The notes under the pieces were generated by a model. That model had not been told where the DNA came from and did no database searches. It was given only the letters and a program-made list of their open reading frames with translations. From NCBI GenBank assembly GCA_963989385.1, contig OZ022507.1, forward strand, positions 53,021,400-53,085,399: DNA of 64,000 nt. Reading direction: 5' to 3'. This stretch comes from Ctena decussata (Eukaryota; Mollusca; Bivalvia; Lucinida; Lucinidae). Each line of letters opens with the position of its first letter. Within the stretch, counting starts at the first letter, position 1. Shown piece after piece: positions 11,083 to 22,813 of the stretch. The position numbers and the translations under genes are program-made.

Positions 11083-11318
11083 GAGCCGCGACACGACAAA
11101 ACCAACAATGTGGTTGTGCGCACAGTGAAGACTCAAATCAGCCTGGGCAGCCGCCCAGTTTGATCAGAATCTTCGTTAAGTGCTCAAAAGGTAGCTATGG
11201 GTCTAAGCTACCTTCATGCGGACAGCGAAGACTCTGATCAGACTGGGCGGATGCCCAGGCTGATCTGAGTCTGCGCTGGGCGCACAACCACATTGTTGGT
11301 TTTCTCGTGTCGCAGCTC
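11083..11318 (-). mobile_element. PAL element copy 3
   Basis: The copy is 236 bp with ends GAGCCGCGACAC and GTGTCGCAGCTC, and ATAT on both sides (11079-11082, 11319-11322). The right half is close to family consensus, with GACTGGGCGGATGCCCAGGC forming the right-arm hairpin tip. The minus orientation comes from the central stem. Confidence 0.9.
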
Positions 11319-11322
11319 ATAT

Positions 11323-12072
11323 TAGGTATATGGATAAATCTCCATGGAAGATCGAGGAAATTTAAATAATTACATACCTTCCATCTTGGTGTTAATCTTA
11401 AAGTTAACAATTAACTTGCGATAGATGCCGTATTCTTTCAGGTAGGTGGTGTATTTGTACATTTCCACGTTTTCCCCTATTTTTAAAGGGTGACAACTCT
11501 TCTGGTCTTGTTTACTTCCCTGGGTGAAGATATCTTTCCTGAAAGGGGTCTACTCTTAAAGGAAGCTTATTTCCTTAAAAGATGACACCTTTCAGAGAAA
11601 AAAATGGAAATCGCAAAGTTGTTTTCCCTTAAACTATTATTATAGTACAGTTATACAGTCGTTAATGTGCATATATGCTTTACTTGAGGTTTAACCGAAA
11701 TATACAGTACTGGAAAAAAATACCGGCATTGGTACAGTGTGCAATATCCATGGTAAGACGACCCCGAACGCATGCGAAGTAGTAATATAGAGTCCAGGAA
11801 CTGCCACGGTCATAACGCACGCACAGTTAGCAACTATTTTATTTTTCCAAAGCAACAGCACGCTCTCATCAACACCGCGTAGTACGTGCATGATCTACCA
11901 TGTCAATATATTGGAGCACAGATACCAGAGTTTTTAAACTGTTACTATCAGATGTTAATGAAAATATTATTTCGGTTGGGCACGAATCCAAGAACTCGAA
12001 TTGTATTAAGTGTTCAGGATCAACAAGAATTTGCTGGTCTCTCTAACATAATGATTAAAATAGAAACGCCAC
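11323..12072. other. Unassigned
   Basis: No gene is recognised. AAGGG/CCTT-type short words cluster at 11480-11600. An open frame at 11886-12095 (+) runs out of this stretch and has no family resemblance. Confidence 0.4.
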
Positions 12073-12170
12073 AAATTCCCGGCAGGGCACAAAGTTGAAA
12101 CGACGTGACGCCACGTCAACTAACATGGTATGAACGTCGATTGAACGTCACGACTTTGCATCGACGGCGA
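12073..12170. repeat. Diverged CGTC-rich CCAGCAGGCA-type repeat
   Basis: GGCAGGGCACAAAGTTGAAAC is followed by several ACGTC/GACGT words (GACGTGACGCCACGTC, AACGTCGATTGAACGTCACG). This resembles one half of the small TIR elements at 6733 and 45662. The far end is not clearly defined. Confidence 0.4.
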
Positions 12171-12554
12171 TGCAATGCTGTTTTAACTATGTATACCCCT
12201 TGAAATTTTTAAACTGCGAAATATTTAAAAGGCTGCATTTTTTTTGTAACTTTCGCTTTGGTTCACTCAGCGACGAAACCATTCCAGGATCTACGGTTAA
12301 AGAAATTTGTTTCTAACGGAGCAAACTCTTTCCTTTCAGAGTTTGTCGCCAATGAGAAGTTTCCATAGCCACCAATGTTCTAGCACGATTGGCATGATAT
12401 AGGTCTTCTCGTGGAAGCTTATCCCGCATTAAGTTATGATAGCGGGCACTCTGTGGTAGAAGATTGGTAAGGCATATTTGTACCTTAAAAATATACTATG
12501 CACAATAAATATAGCAATTTTTTGGTATGTGTCAGATCCACCATATTAGGATTT

Positions 12555-13515
12555 TATTGTCACTTTACTGCATAAAGATACAAAGGCCGATCATTCGAGA
12601 TAGACTGGCAGGTAAAAGATTCAAGATTGCTCAGTTGTAGCGTTTGAACTACTTTGACGTCAGTTTTTGAGACCATTGTACCTGAAGGACATTTTTGATC
12701 ATGTAAAAAATCCAAAACCATAATGAGGCGGCTGGTTTGCTGTTGAAATAAAGAAAAACGCTCTAAAACATTTGAATATGCTACGAGTATGAGGTTTACA
12801 GAGTTCCAAAATTTGACGTTTTCCCTTGTTTTTACGTTATCTTCTTAAAAAGATGTTTCTAATGGGTATTTCTTGAATTCCTTTCGATTGAATGATCGTT
12901 TGGTATCTACCAATATGATAACGTAAACCATTTAGAAAGAAAATTCTTCCCGGTTACTGAGCGTAAGTCAAAAGGCTCAGACTAACGTCATCATTTTCTC
13001 ACAGTTACGCTACACTTCAACGAAGAAACTTCAAAGTTAAATTAATCATGGTGTGACCGTTAATTTTAGCCTATTGGCTTTTCTCGGGTTTTGATTCTGC
13101 ATTCAAATTAGGCACCCGTAAAACCGTGCACATTGGACCGAATAATAACGTTTCAACGTCAATTGCGCAGGCTAAGATTCGTCAGTTGTTAAGCTTAACC
13201 CTATCTTTTACACATTCAACAGCGTTGACAAAAAATACTGGGCATAAAAATGATGAGAAAGACCTTTCAAAAAATCACATGCTTGCCATTTTTATGTTGC
13301 TTATCAATGGGTGCGAATTTCGGCTAATGACCCCTTCCGCGCTTATCGCTTTTCCCGAATATCGTTTTTAAAGATGGCCTCTGTAATCCCATGGTATCTT
13401 AAGCAACAAATACGGTTCCTTTCAATGCAATTTAATTTCGCTCAAAGTTTCACTTTAGTAATGAGAAAAATTGCAGAGTATAAAAATTTGCTAAATATAT
13501 TTTGCATAGTATACA
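12555..13515 (+). repeat. Family D, copy 1
   Basis: The block is colinear with 15615-16385, 3.1 kb downstream and in the same orientation. Shared runs include TTTGACGTCAGTTTTT, AAATTTGACGTTTTCCCTTG, GAAAGAAAATTCTTCCCGG, GACCCCTTCCGCGCTTAT and CCATGGTATCTTA. Insertions and deletions make copy 1 longer. The longest open frame in it (13126-13371) is broken in copy 2, so it is not a conserved gene. CRE-like TGACGTCA motifs are kept in both. Confidence 0.75.
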
Positions 13516-14789
13516 TTACTGCAATGGGATTTCGTTCGTAACGACACCAAATTAGACTGGTGTAAATAGTATTCAGCAAAACGTTAAGAAGTTGTAAGAA
13601 ATAGAGTTAGTACAGTCTTTCTATCGCTACATTACGTAATGACGTCAAACTTTCCGTTTAAGAAAATCAAGATGGTGTCAACGGTAACCGCTTTCGAGAA
13701 TATATTACTACATGGTCAGTACACAAAATACTTTTTGTACAAGGAGGCTGAGCGTTTGGTGAAATTAAAAGGAAAATCAAAGAGAAGAAACTGAAAAAAA
13801 TGATAGCCCGAGGGAAAGGAGACTACTTGGGGGGAAGCTGTCCTCTGGAAGTTTCTCATCAGTCTGTCAGGTGTTGATGTTCAATAATATTATTACGGAG
13901 TTCATACGATAAAAAAGCGTTGTAAAATTGGATCCAGAATTGTACAATGAGTAGTTAGGTCAGGGTCTACACTTTGACCACGCATTTTTAAAAATGGAAT
14001 AGTAACCATAGAAAGGTTTTATCATATTACCCACGCGTTGTAAAGTGTGATGTGTTCGCCTATAGGCAGTGCCTATTTTCATGTTAGCTTTCAAACTATT
14101 TGGGGGGTTCACATGTAAACGATACTTAATGTTCCGCAGTCTTCTAGATGCTAAAATTACATATGAAACTGGGGTAAAAGTGTATTTAAACATCGGATGA
14201 GATGTCGCCTGAAAATGCTTACGGATAAACGACTGATAACTGCCTATTTTCCAAGAGTCCCCGGCTCTGGGGAACTTACCTATGCGCAAACTGGAATGGT
14301 CATATTTATAACTGTTTTCCTGAGAAGAGGATTGTTCTACGACCTCAGTTTGCTTTATGTTTAAAATTAATTAAATGAGGTCGTTCAGGAAAAACACCCA
14401 AACTAAAACCCTGAAAATAAATAAAGACTAGCTGCTATATAATTACTCGCTTGGGAAATAAGTGACTTCTTGAAAATTTAATTAAAGTCTTAAACACATG
14501 ATTTGCATCTTTAAATTGTACCATGCACAAATTTAGGAATTTGTTTTCCTTACGGACCGACAGATTTAGGAATTCGCATTATAAGACATAAAGAGACTTC
14601 TCCATTAGTCGTAGTCCATTTCAGTCATGTTTTAAAATGAGCTTAATGATGTATCTAGCCATACGACACTGAAATTTATTTGCTGTTGTTTCAATACAGA
14701 CATTTAATATGTATCTTCTTCTGGTGTGAATATCAGTTCAACATTACTTGAAAGGCATTATTGCTCTCTTAGTGGCACAGATGTAACCA
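13516..14789. other. Unassigned; contains an uncharacterised open frame
   Basis: No family is recognised. A 109-codon minus-strand frame at 13960-14289 has no motif I know and no supporting splice or promoter context. Near 13632-13650 ATTACGTAATGACGTCA joins two CRE/bZIP-type palindromes. Confidence 0.35.
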
Positions 14790-14863
14790 GCAGACACACA
14801 ACGTTGAATCAACACTGAATCAACGTTGATGCAATGCCATAACGTTGAATACAGTTTTATTCA
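14790..14863. repeat. Short AACGTTGA repeat of the CCAGCAGGCA type
   Basis: ACCAGCAGACACACAACGTT leads into GAATCAACACTGAATCAACGTTGA, a partial tandem of the ATCAACGTTGA word. It matches the end and interior of the element at 45662-45757. It is a fragment. Confidence 0.5.
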
Positions 14864-15614
14864 ATATTCATTTTTATCGTTGTGTCCCATTGATTTTGTG
14901 ATATTTTATCGTGGGATTTCATTAAACTTTAGATATTGTAAATGGCCGCGACTGGTCGGCTTTAAACAAATATTACTCATAGAAAGTGTTAATAAGTTAT
15001 TCGGGTCATTACAGTTGCCAACCATTTTTCATATAATATGGCGAATGAGTCCATTCCTTATTTCGTTTTTGAATATTGTTACTAGCTGAAAGAGGGAACC
15101 AGAAATAGAATATTTTTTGAGAAAAGATTTGTCGTTTTTTTTTTTTTTTTTTTTTTTTTCAGAACATTTTTTTTTTATATTGGCATTACAAGTGTGAGGA
15201 TAAATCCAAACTAGCAAAACTAGCAAACGAACGCGGTCGATATATATAGTTACAACTGAAAGACAAATAGTGAACTATTACTCAACAGTTCAATGCTAAA
15301 GCTGAACTATTTCGATTTAAACTCTCAAAAAACGCTGACAAGGTATTATTTGCATTCAAGCTCTCACAACCTTCCTGCCAGCGCGTTCATGCTGCTGCCA
15401 ACATTCTTAACTGTACCTAAGGATTTGTACGTTTTATGGCGATTTCAGAAAGAAAAACAGACATTACACCCTTTAATGTCTCAAAACGCCACAAACTACG
15501 TCAGTAATTGTCAGTGACGTCTGCAATTTTACTCACGCGCTCCGAAACAGTGAATTGTTGCAGAATGAAACACTGACACTTTTCATTGCTTCTATATGGG
15601 CGCAGTATGTTAGA
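14864..15614. other. Unassigned, with a 25 bp T-run
   Basis: No gene is recognised. A T-run covers 15135-15159 with a second shorter one near 15167. It might be a retroposon tail, but no SINE or LINE body was found on either side. Confidence 0.4.
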
Positions 15615-16385
15615 ATATCACTTTATTGCATCAAGATACAAGCACCGATCACCCGAGATGGATTCCAGGTAAAACAATCAAGAACGATCATTTGCAGCGT
15701 TTGTACTACCGTGACGTCAGTTTTTAAGACCATTGTAAAAGGTTATTTTATCATGCAAAAGCCATGGGAACACTTTTAAACATTTGAATATGGTACGATT
15801 ATGAAATCAACAAAGTTTGAAAATTTGACGTTTTCCCTTGTATTTACGTTTTCTTATTGGTATTTCTTGAATCCCTTCAGAGTTTTATAATCATTTGGCA
15901 TCTCCCAATATGCTAACGCAAACAATTCTGAAAGAAAATTCTTCCCGGCTGCTATGTATAGGCCAAATGTCTCAGACTTACGTCATCACTGTCTCACAGT
16001 AACGTTGCACTTCGCTGGAAGAGGCTTCATAGATTCGTCAGTGGTTAAGTTTAATTTAATCTTTAACGCAACCAACATCAAGCTTGGGCAAGAAAAATGT
16101 GCATAGAAATGATGAAAAAAAAAATAAAAAAATAAAAATAAAATGCTTGCCATTTTTGCGTTGCTTTTAATGGGTGCGAATTTTTATTTTAACCACACTG
16201 ACCCCTTTCGCGCTTATTGCTTTCCCTAATATCGATTTTAAAGGACGCTCCTGTAATTCCATGGTATCTTAGCTCCAAATACGGTTCCTTTCCTTGCAAT
16301 TTAATATTGCTCAATATTGCACTTAGTGATGAGAAAAAAATGCGAAACATAAAAATTGCAACATAAAGTTTGCATAGTAAATAAT
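15615..16385 (+). repeat. Family D, copy 2
   Basis: This is the partner of 12555-13515 with the same order of blocks and deletions. It holds CGTGACGTCAGTTTTTAAG, TTGACGTTTTCCCTTG, AATTCTTCCCGGCTGC and TTCGCGCTTATTGCTTT. An A-rich AAAATAAAAAAATAAAAATA run at about 16118-16144 is unique to this copy. Confidence 0.75.
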
Positions 16386-16818
16386 ATTCGTCAGACACAC
16401 GAAAGAATAAATTACCGCAGTCAAAAAATTAGTAGATGCCACATTTGCAGACAGTTAAAATTTAATTATACTTTTAAAGATGCCATCATATTTTTTAGCG
16501 AAAAAAATACCTTCAAATCGGCTTTTCTGAAAGGATTGATATTTTGTAATCCATTTATCTTTAAGGAATTGAAACTTCAAACATATATAGATCTTGCAAA
16601 CAAATTCAAGATAGCAATCATTTCATTTAAACGTTCAGAAAAGACCTCAAGAGAACATATATGGCTCTAAATTTAGTAAATATTACGTGCACAGCTCAAG
16701 GTAATTGGCGTAATTTTTCATTATAATTTTCGTGCGAAGTGTGCAAGATTTTGCTGTTTGATATATCTGTTTAGAAAAAATTGAAAGGGGTGAACAAAGC
16801 AAACACTCCATTACATTT
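16386..16818. other. Unassigned AT-rich sequence
   Basis: It contains a 104-codon plus-strand frame (16356-16670) of low-complexity AT-rich composition, with no motif recognised and no counterpart after family D copy 1. It is considered non-coding. Confidence 0.4.
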
Positions 16819-16995
16819 AGGAGCCCCAGTAACTTAAGCGCGGCCTGCTGATCTAGCTGTCCTGAGTTCGATTCCTTGAGGCGGAAATCATTTTCAATCG
16901 ATAACTGGGTTCCGTTCAGTCTCACCTTACCTTCGTCCTGATACAACTAAAATACTGTTGAAAAGGACGTAAAATCGCAAGTCATCCATCCACCA
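16819..16995 (+). mobile_element. tRNA-derived SINE, degraded
   Basis: The head GGAGCCCCAGTAACTTAAGC is a decayed A-box region and GAGTTCGATTCC is a B box. The 3' body has AAATACTGTTGAAAAGGACGTAAAATCGCAAG and a CATCCATCC tail, identical in that tail block to the SINE at 10299-10496. Flanks share only CCATTA-type similarity, so the target duplication is decayed and the insertion is older. Confidence 0.75.
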
Positions 16996-17039
16996 TTAAC
17001 GTTTTATTCGTGTTCTCTGAAATGAAAAGAAATACATGT

Positions 17040-17590
17040 AATAAAAGGCAATGATCAGGACTTATACAATCGAATCCCGTGTCCTGGTCTCAAATCCAAA
17101 AAGGGAAAACACATACATAAATTGAGATCTGTTAATGACAGGCGAGGCTATAAGCTGAATGAACAGCTCTTTTCCAGAAGGTGATCATTCAGCTACCTTC
17201 TCACATACGATCCGCGACACGGCAAAACCAACAAAGTGGCATGTGCGCCAAGCGAAGACTCGGATCCCCCCAGTCTGACGTGCGCTTAAAAGGTAGCTAA
17301 AGGTCTAAGCTACCTCCATGCTGACAACAAAGGTTCAGATCAAACTGGCGGGCGCCCAGGCTGATCTCACGTGCTACTTTGTTGGTTTTGTCGGGTCGCG
17401 GCTCATATATAGTAGGGGGACAAGAGTATAGCTATTGACAATGAGAATAAGCGAAAATGAGAAATCACAGCAGAAGACACTCAACAGAAGTACTGCCTTT
17501 AAACGGTCAGCAATTTATTGGAATAGGGGAGCAGAGTGAGCAAGGTGGCAGGGATTAAATTGGTTTAACTGAATCCAAACCCTCGCCCGT
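17040..17590 (-). repeat. Family B repeat, split by PAL copy 4
   Basis: The minus strand carries the family B word order. The 5' part at about 17480-17590 has GTTAAACCAATTTAA, TTGCTGACCGTTTAAAGGCA and GTACTTCTGTTG. The 3' part at 17040-17200 has AGCTGAATGATC, GAACAGCTC(A/T) and GGGATTCGATTG..TCCTGATCATTGCC. PAL copy 4 (17209-17404) lies between the two halves, so PAL inserted after family B. Confidence 0.6.
17209..17404 (-). mobile_element. PAL element copy 4, internally deleted
   Basis: The copy is 196 bp. Its ends are GATCCGCGACAC and GGGTCGCGGCTC, with flanks ATAC / ATAT. The left-arm hairpin is largely lost. It has the AAAGTGGCATGTGCGCC inner-TIR variant shared with copies 6, 8 and 13, which mark a second, more diverged subfamily. 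Confidence 0.85.
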
Positions 17591-19014
17591 AGTTTCTGCA
17601 ATGGTTCAATTTAAGAAAACAGCGGCCATCCACAAAACAGACAAATGGAAATACTAATATGGACAACAAATATAAAATATACGAAACAGATGCAACAGTA
17701 GTTGTACCGTTTTTCTTTTTTTTTTCTTTTTTAATTCAAAACAAAACATGAGAGAAAGTAAACATATACACAGGTGACGACATTGCTTGAAGGCGACAGA
17801 TAAGCGAACATAAGACCAAGACATAGTGCGGAACCACAACAACAGTACCGCTTGGGACAGATGAGTTATATAATTCTTGGGGCCAGAAGCTGATCAGCTG
17901 TTAAGAAAAATAAGCAACCCATGTATTTATTGAAGCTGAAATTGATCATATGTGTTGCACTATTTTACAGAGCAAAACGACACAGTTTATTTCAAATAAG
18001 CATAATCACTGGCTATTACATCGAAATTACGATCCTGCTCAGATACCACACTGCTTAGAACTTATTCATTTAGTCCGCTGAAAATACGCATAGAACTACT
18101 ACGCCTTTGTAAATTAAAAATAAAAAAATGCCCATTTTGAAAAGTATATTTGCACTGCGGGAAATGCATATGACCTAATACGTAGCTCCGAGGCAGCGCC
18201 CAAAAGTAAGCTCAGTCTGCATCTAGGTTCGACTAACATTAAAACACTTGAACATATTAAAACAGTGAGCATAATAAAACAACACATACTTATCTACATG
18301 CTCGAGGGGCAGCGGCAAAGGCTTAAGGTAATGGGTACACTATCGGGGCTATTGAGTGGGCGTGGGGCAACTCTGCTACCTCTATTTTTGCACCTCGTCT
18401 CGATCAATGGAGGTCAACTCTTCAAAGACAGACTTTGCTTCTTTGAAGCAAGTTCTTTCTTTTTGGAATTGATTCCGTTGGAAGGACCACGTCATTCATG
18501 GAAGCAAATGAATTCACAAAAGTTGTTCCCCTTTGTAAAAATTGCATAAAATATGAAGGTATATACCATGGTGACGAATATACTGACTTGATGAAAAATC
18601 AACAACAACAAACAACAGCTAAAAAAAACCCAGACAAACCAATCACGTTTTTAGTTCAGCTTTATATAAAAGCTAAACGGCCATTACCATTTCTCAAGTT
18701 ATTTTTGTATTAACAATCGGAATGAATGAGGTTCCTGATTTTGGACATTTGTTATGGAGAAATTAGACCCAAATCAGCAAAACCGACAAATTTTGTTTCC
18801 GATAATGTCTCATTTGAACACGGTAAACGTTACTTATTGACTAAACAGGATGGAACATTTGTGTAATACGATAGAATATGAAAAACGCGAGAACAAACTG
18901 AGAGGTTAATAAATCCGTTTAGACAGGATAAGTATGTCAAGGATAAGCGGCTGAAGTCATTAGAGGAAAGACACGGAATAAATGACTAGAATCTCGCTCC
19001 TGCATGAAATAAGT
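17591..19014. other. Unassigned
   Basis: No repeat family is recognised. A T/C-rich tract spans about 17705-17735. A 94-codon plus frame at 18265-18549 is the least AT-rich part, but shows no motif or splice context that would make it a credible exon. Confidence 0.35.
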
Positions 19015-19156
19015 AATAGTTATACCATGGTTTGTCCGCCTGTACGTGGAGATAATCAACGAGCTTTAGCGAGTGGATTATTTCCCGTACAGGCGAAAAG
19101 ACCAAAGCTCGTGGATTATCTCCACGTACAGGCGGACAAACCATGGTATAACTATT
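19015..19156. repeat. Perfect 43 bp-arm palindrome with a third partial arm
   Basis: The arms 19015-19057 and 19114-19156 are exact reverse complements over 43 bp (start AATAGTTATACCATGG). The 56 bp spacer is not random. It contains GTGGATTATTTCCCGTACAGG, a degenerate direct copy of the right arm, plus GAGCTTTAGC / CAAAGCTCGT pairing. An adjacent inverted pair, TATACCACCCTTACCA near 19160 and TGGTAAAGGTGGTATA near 19222, extends the structure. No coding content. Confidence 0.85.
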
Positions 19157-19997
19157 TTATACCACCCTTACCAGTGTAGACCTTGCTCATTACAAAATAT
19201 TTCGTGCTAAAGTTGGAGTTTTCTGGTAAAGGTGGTATAAATGGATGATTGAGGAATCACAAGCCGCCTAAAACTTTAAAATTGAGGATATGCTATGACG
19301 GTTTGCAATGCACATCAAGGATTTCTACTGTTACGGTGTAGATTTTCCCAAAACTGTCTGATCATTTTCGTCTCTTGGCGACTCACAGAAACGCGACAAA
19401 GGTATTACTTTTCCAGCGTCGTCGTTATTCTTGACCTAAAACTTTTGTCGAGTTTTTAGCTCACCTGAGCCGAAGGCTCAGAGGTGAGCTTATGGGATGG
19501 AAGTCGAGCCGTCGTCCGTGCGTGCGTGCGTGCGTGGGTGTGTGGGTGCGTCAACAATTTCAAACATAAATATCTCAGAGACCAGTGGGCCGATCGCAAT
19601 CAAATTTTATCTGAAGCATCATTTGGGTAGGGGAAAGGCTGCATTAGGTTTTGGTGCCGATCAGCTCAGAACTCTGGTTTCCATGGCAACAGATAGCCCC
19701 CATCGGGTTATAATGGGGAAAATGGCGTCATCACGTTTTCTCGACTGTTTTTGATTAGATTCTTATCATACTTGCAGGTAATGATGACATACATGTACAC
19801 AAGAGTTTGGATGACTTCGAAATTTGGCCGGATTCCAGCACAGACTACGGAGTTAGCTGCCCTTGAGTGTTTGAAAAAAATCCCATAGGGTAATAATGGC
19901 GAAAATGGCGTCATCACGTTTTCTCAACTGTTTTTGCTTAGATCCTTATCATACTTGCAGGTAATGATGACATACATAAGAGCTGGGATGAGTTCGA

Positions 19998-20899
19998 AAG
20001 GACCTGGTATGATAAGGGCCATTTTTGGCCCCCACTCAAATTCTCTTAAAATTGCATGGTTTCTATTGCTTATCATTTGAGCGTATGGGAACAAACAGAA
20101 ATGATATGTTTCACTTTTGTTAATTCTCAGAATAACATGATTTCTGACATGCCTATGTTGGTTCAATAATATGAAGGAAAATTGATAGAAAAACTGAGTT
20201 TAATCATTTTTCCTTTAAAGAAATAAGTCATTTATAATAGCCTTTGAAAGCTCTTGATAATAGGCTTTTTATGAAATGCTTATACGTTGGGTACCACGGC
20301 TAATTACCTGTGAACAGCACAAGACCTACCAAGGTACCCCACCCACTCAAGTTTGCAAGTCAAGAGACGCTAACCAAAAATTCCAACAGATCAAAATGAA
20401 ATGTGTACCAAATTATTCCTTGTGTTCTAACTAAGAAAATGAATACCCACAACATATGTTTATTTTGTCTATGAGCGGAGATATGGGTGTTTTTGTGTTG
20501 AGAAAACAGGGAAAATGTTTCGAACGCTGCCAGTTTGGTAACAAAAAATTAAAAATAAACATTGAGCCCGGTCTTCAGCACATTTAATATTTTTATGGCA
20601 TGTAAATATATCAAAATTATGTCTGCATATAAAATATAAAATGTGCTGGAGGCCGGGCTCATACATTTTGAAAGCCGCGAAGGCTACCAAATTCGTCTTT
20701 TTCGTCAGAATCCGCTGAGGGTATGGGTATGTTCAAGATTAAAAACACAAATATTTTATGCAATAACTGGTTGATTTTGTATTTGCTGTTACATTCAAGG
20801 TTAGAACTTTCTTATGAATGCATTTTAGTTATCGAAATAGAACTTTTGAAAAATGAGTTTTCTGGGGGCCAAATATGGGGCTTATCAAACCAGGTCCTT
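19998..20899. mobile_element. TIR element AAGGACCTGGTATGAT, inserted in tandem-repeat element
   Basis: The left end AAGGACCTGGTATGATAAGG and the right-end complement AAGGACCTGGTTTGATAAGC share about 36 bp including GGCCA-TTTGGCCCCC. It interrupts GAGTTCGA|..|GGCCGGATTCGAG, which is continuous in the sister units at 19817 and 22096. A few target bases (AATTT) are missing, so the duplication is unclear. Its left 460 bp is homologous to 26737-27190. The TIR also matches the composite element at 41570-44135. Confidence 0.8.
20564..20660. repeat. 97 bp hairpin inside TIR element
   Basis: GAGCCCGGTCTTCAGCACAT pairs with ATGTGCTGGAGGCCGGGCTC around an AT-rich loop that itself holds AATATTTTTATGG..CATATAAAATATAAA words. 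Likely a small MITE nested in the TIR element. The homologous region near 26737-27190 stops before this point. Confidence 0.65.
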
Positions 20900-21052
20900 G
20901 GCCGGATTCGAGCACAGACTACGGAGTTAGCTGCCCTTGAGTGTTTGAAAAAAATCCCATTGTGTTATAATTGAGAAAACAACATCATCACATATTTTTA
21001 GAAAAACTTTGTTATTGCTCTATTGCCTACATTTCTCAACGGATTTTAAAAT

Positions 21053-22025
21053 AACTTCACACAAATGTAGGGCATGACAATATCTCGAGCAAGTTTGACT
21101 TTCAGGATGCTGCGCCTAAGGTCAAGGTCACTGTGGCTATTTTTAGAAAAACTTTGTCAGCACTCTAGCATCTACATTTCTCAGCAGTTTTTAAAATAAC
21201 TCTCTGATGAGTTAGGGGACCTCCATACGAACCGAACTACCAACTAATTGGAGCGGAGGGTGAGGGTGAAGGTTTGGGCCCAGTAAAACCGGTTTAACCC
21301 CCCCCCCCCCCCAGTAGTTATTACTGACCGTCCCAAGGCGGTACTTTTGTTGCGGTTGCATTTGTTTTATGTTCGGTGCTGTTTAATTTATTGTGTTCTC
21401 AGTTTAATCCTTCTATCATAAAAATAGAAAATAGGTAAAAATAATTGTTAAATATTTTTCATATAATTTGCTTAGTGCGTTGTAACCCGTCTGTTGGTCT
21501 AAATTGTTTAGTTCAATAAAGATAGCTGAGTTGCCATCTATTTGGTAAAGAGCTGCTGACTCGGCTTATCACTTGTAATTTATTGTTTGTTGCGATGTCT
21601 TTGTCAATCTTTCCCTTTGATGTTGGGGATAGGGTTTGGGATCTGATTCCTGAAGTGTAGTTACTCTTTAAATTCACACAAATGTAGGGCATGACAATAT
21701 CTCGAGCAAGTTTGACTTTCAGGGTGCTGCACCCAAGGTCAAGGTCACTGAGGCTACTTTTAGAAAAACTTGGTCATCGCTCTAGCGCCTACATTTCTCA
21801 ACGGATTTTAAATCAACTTCACACAAATGTAGGGCATGACAATATCTCAAAAAAATTTGACTTCCAGGGTGCTGTGCCCAAGGTCAAGGTCACTGTGGCT
21901 ATTTTTAGAAAAACTTTGTCAGCGCTCTAGCACCTACATTTCTCAACGGATTTTAAAATAAATTCACATAAATGTAGGGCATGACACTATCTCGAGCAAG
22001 TTTGACTTTCAGGGTACTGCAATCA
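21053..22025 (+). repeat. 145 bp tandem units, array split by family B
   Basis: AATGTAGGGCATGAC starts at 21064, 21681, 21826 and 21971, so the last three are spaced at exactly 145 bp. Each unit continues CTCGAGCAAGTTTGACTTTC, AAGGTCAAGGTCACTG, TTTTTAGAAAAACTT and CTACATTTCTCAACGGATTTT. The gap between the first and second unit is the family B insertion. Confidence 0.85.
21204..21672 (+). repeat. Family B repeat, near full length
   Basis: It holds GCCCAGTAAAACCGGTTTAA, a 15 bp C-run (21298-21312), TTACTGACCGTCCCAAGGCG, GGTACTTTTGTTG, then AAAATAGGTAAAAATAATTG and a 3' part with GGTAAAGAGCTGCTGACTCGG and GGGTTTGGGATCTGATTCCTG. It is the most complete family B copy and gives the order of its blocks. 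It inserted between 145 bp units, so it is younger than that array. Confidence 0.65.
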
Positions 22026-22813
22026 AGGTTTTTGATTAGATCCTTATCATACTTGCAGGTAATGATGACATACATACATGTAAGAGCTTGGATGAGTTCG
22101 AAATTTGGCCGGATTCGAGCACAGACTACGGAGTTAGCTGCCCTTGAGCGTTTGAAAAAAATCCCATAGTCTTATCATGGAGAAAACAACGTCATCACAT
22201 TTTCATTTTTCATCGGATCCTCTTCATACTTGCAGGTAATGAGGATATGCATAAAAGCTTGGATTAGTTAGCATTTCGGCTAGATCCCACTACTGACTAT
22301 GGAGTACCTGCCCTGGGCATCCAAAATATCAACGTCACCACTTTTTCTTAGTTTCTACTAATCCGATCCTTTTCAAACTTGCAGGTAATGAGGAAATGCA
22401 TAATATCTTAAAGAAGTTCAAATTTTGGCCAGATCAAGCCAACCACTACGAAGTTAGCTGCCCTTGACAGCTCTGTCTATTATGCTCTTGATCGGATACT
22501 TTTTAAACTTGCATATATTAAATGAGGGCATACATAATGTTTTGGATGAGTTTAATTTTCAGCCTGATTGGACCACTGACTGTGGAGTTAGCTGCCCTTG
22601 AGCATCTTAAATATCCCTATAGGTTAACAATGTCTCTCAGGTGAGCAATTGTTGCCCTTTGGGCTACTTGTTTAGTTTGCCTCTGTTTTGTGACAGTGCA
22701 CAGACAGAGATACAGCTTATCAAAGTCGACATCTTTATTTTGACGAATCTAAATGAAACATTTTACAAATCACTACATGCGAGAACCTATGTGCAATATA
22801 CAGTACGATATAT

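Larger units (their letters stand above)
19458..22673 (+). mobile_element. Tandem-repeat element with AGCTCACCTGAG start
   Basis: It starts with a hairpin (GCTCACCTGAGCC / GGCTCAGAGGTGAGC, 19459-19489) followed by a GTGCGTGC run. It ends in CTCAGGTGAGCAATTGTTGC..GGGCTACTTGTTT. I remember this start and end as hallmarks of a very abundant bivalve repeat, possibly a non-autonomous Helitron-like or pearl-type element; that classification is uncertain. Inside are units of ~178 bp (ACTTGCAGGTAATGATGACA; 19780, 19960, 22063, 22240) and 145 bp units (CACAAATGTAGGGCATGAC). It has been broken by a TIR element (19998-20899) and by family B (21204-21672). Confidence 0.75.

Noticed and set aside
13960..14289. 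109-codon minus-strand open frame
   Set aside because: No recognised family, no promoter or splice support, and ordinary AT-rich flanks.
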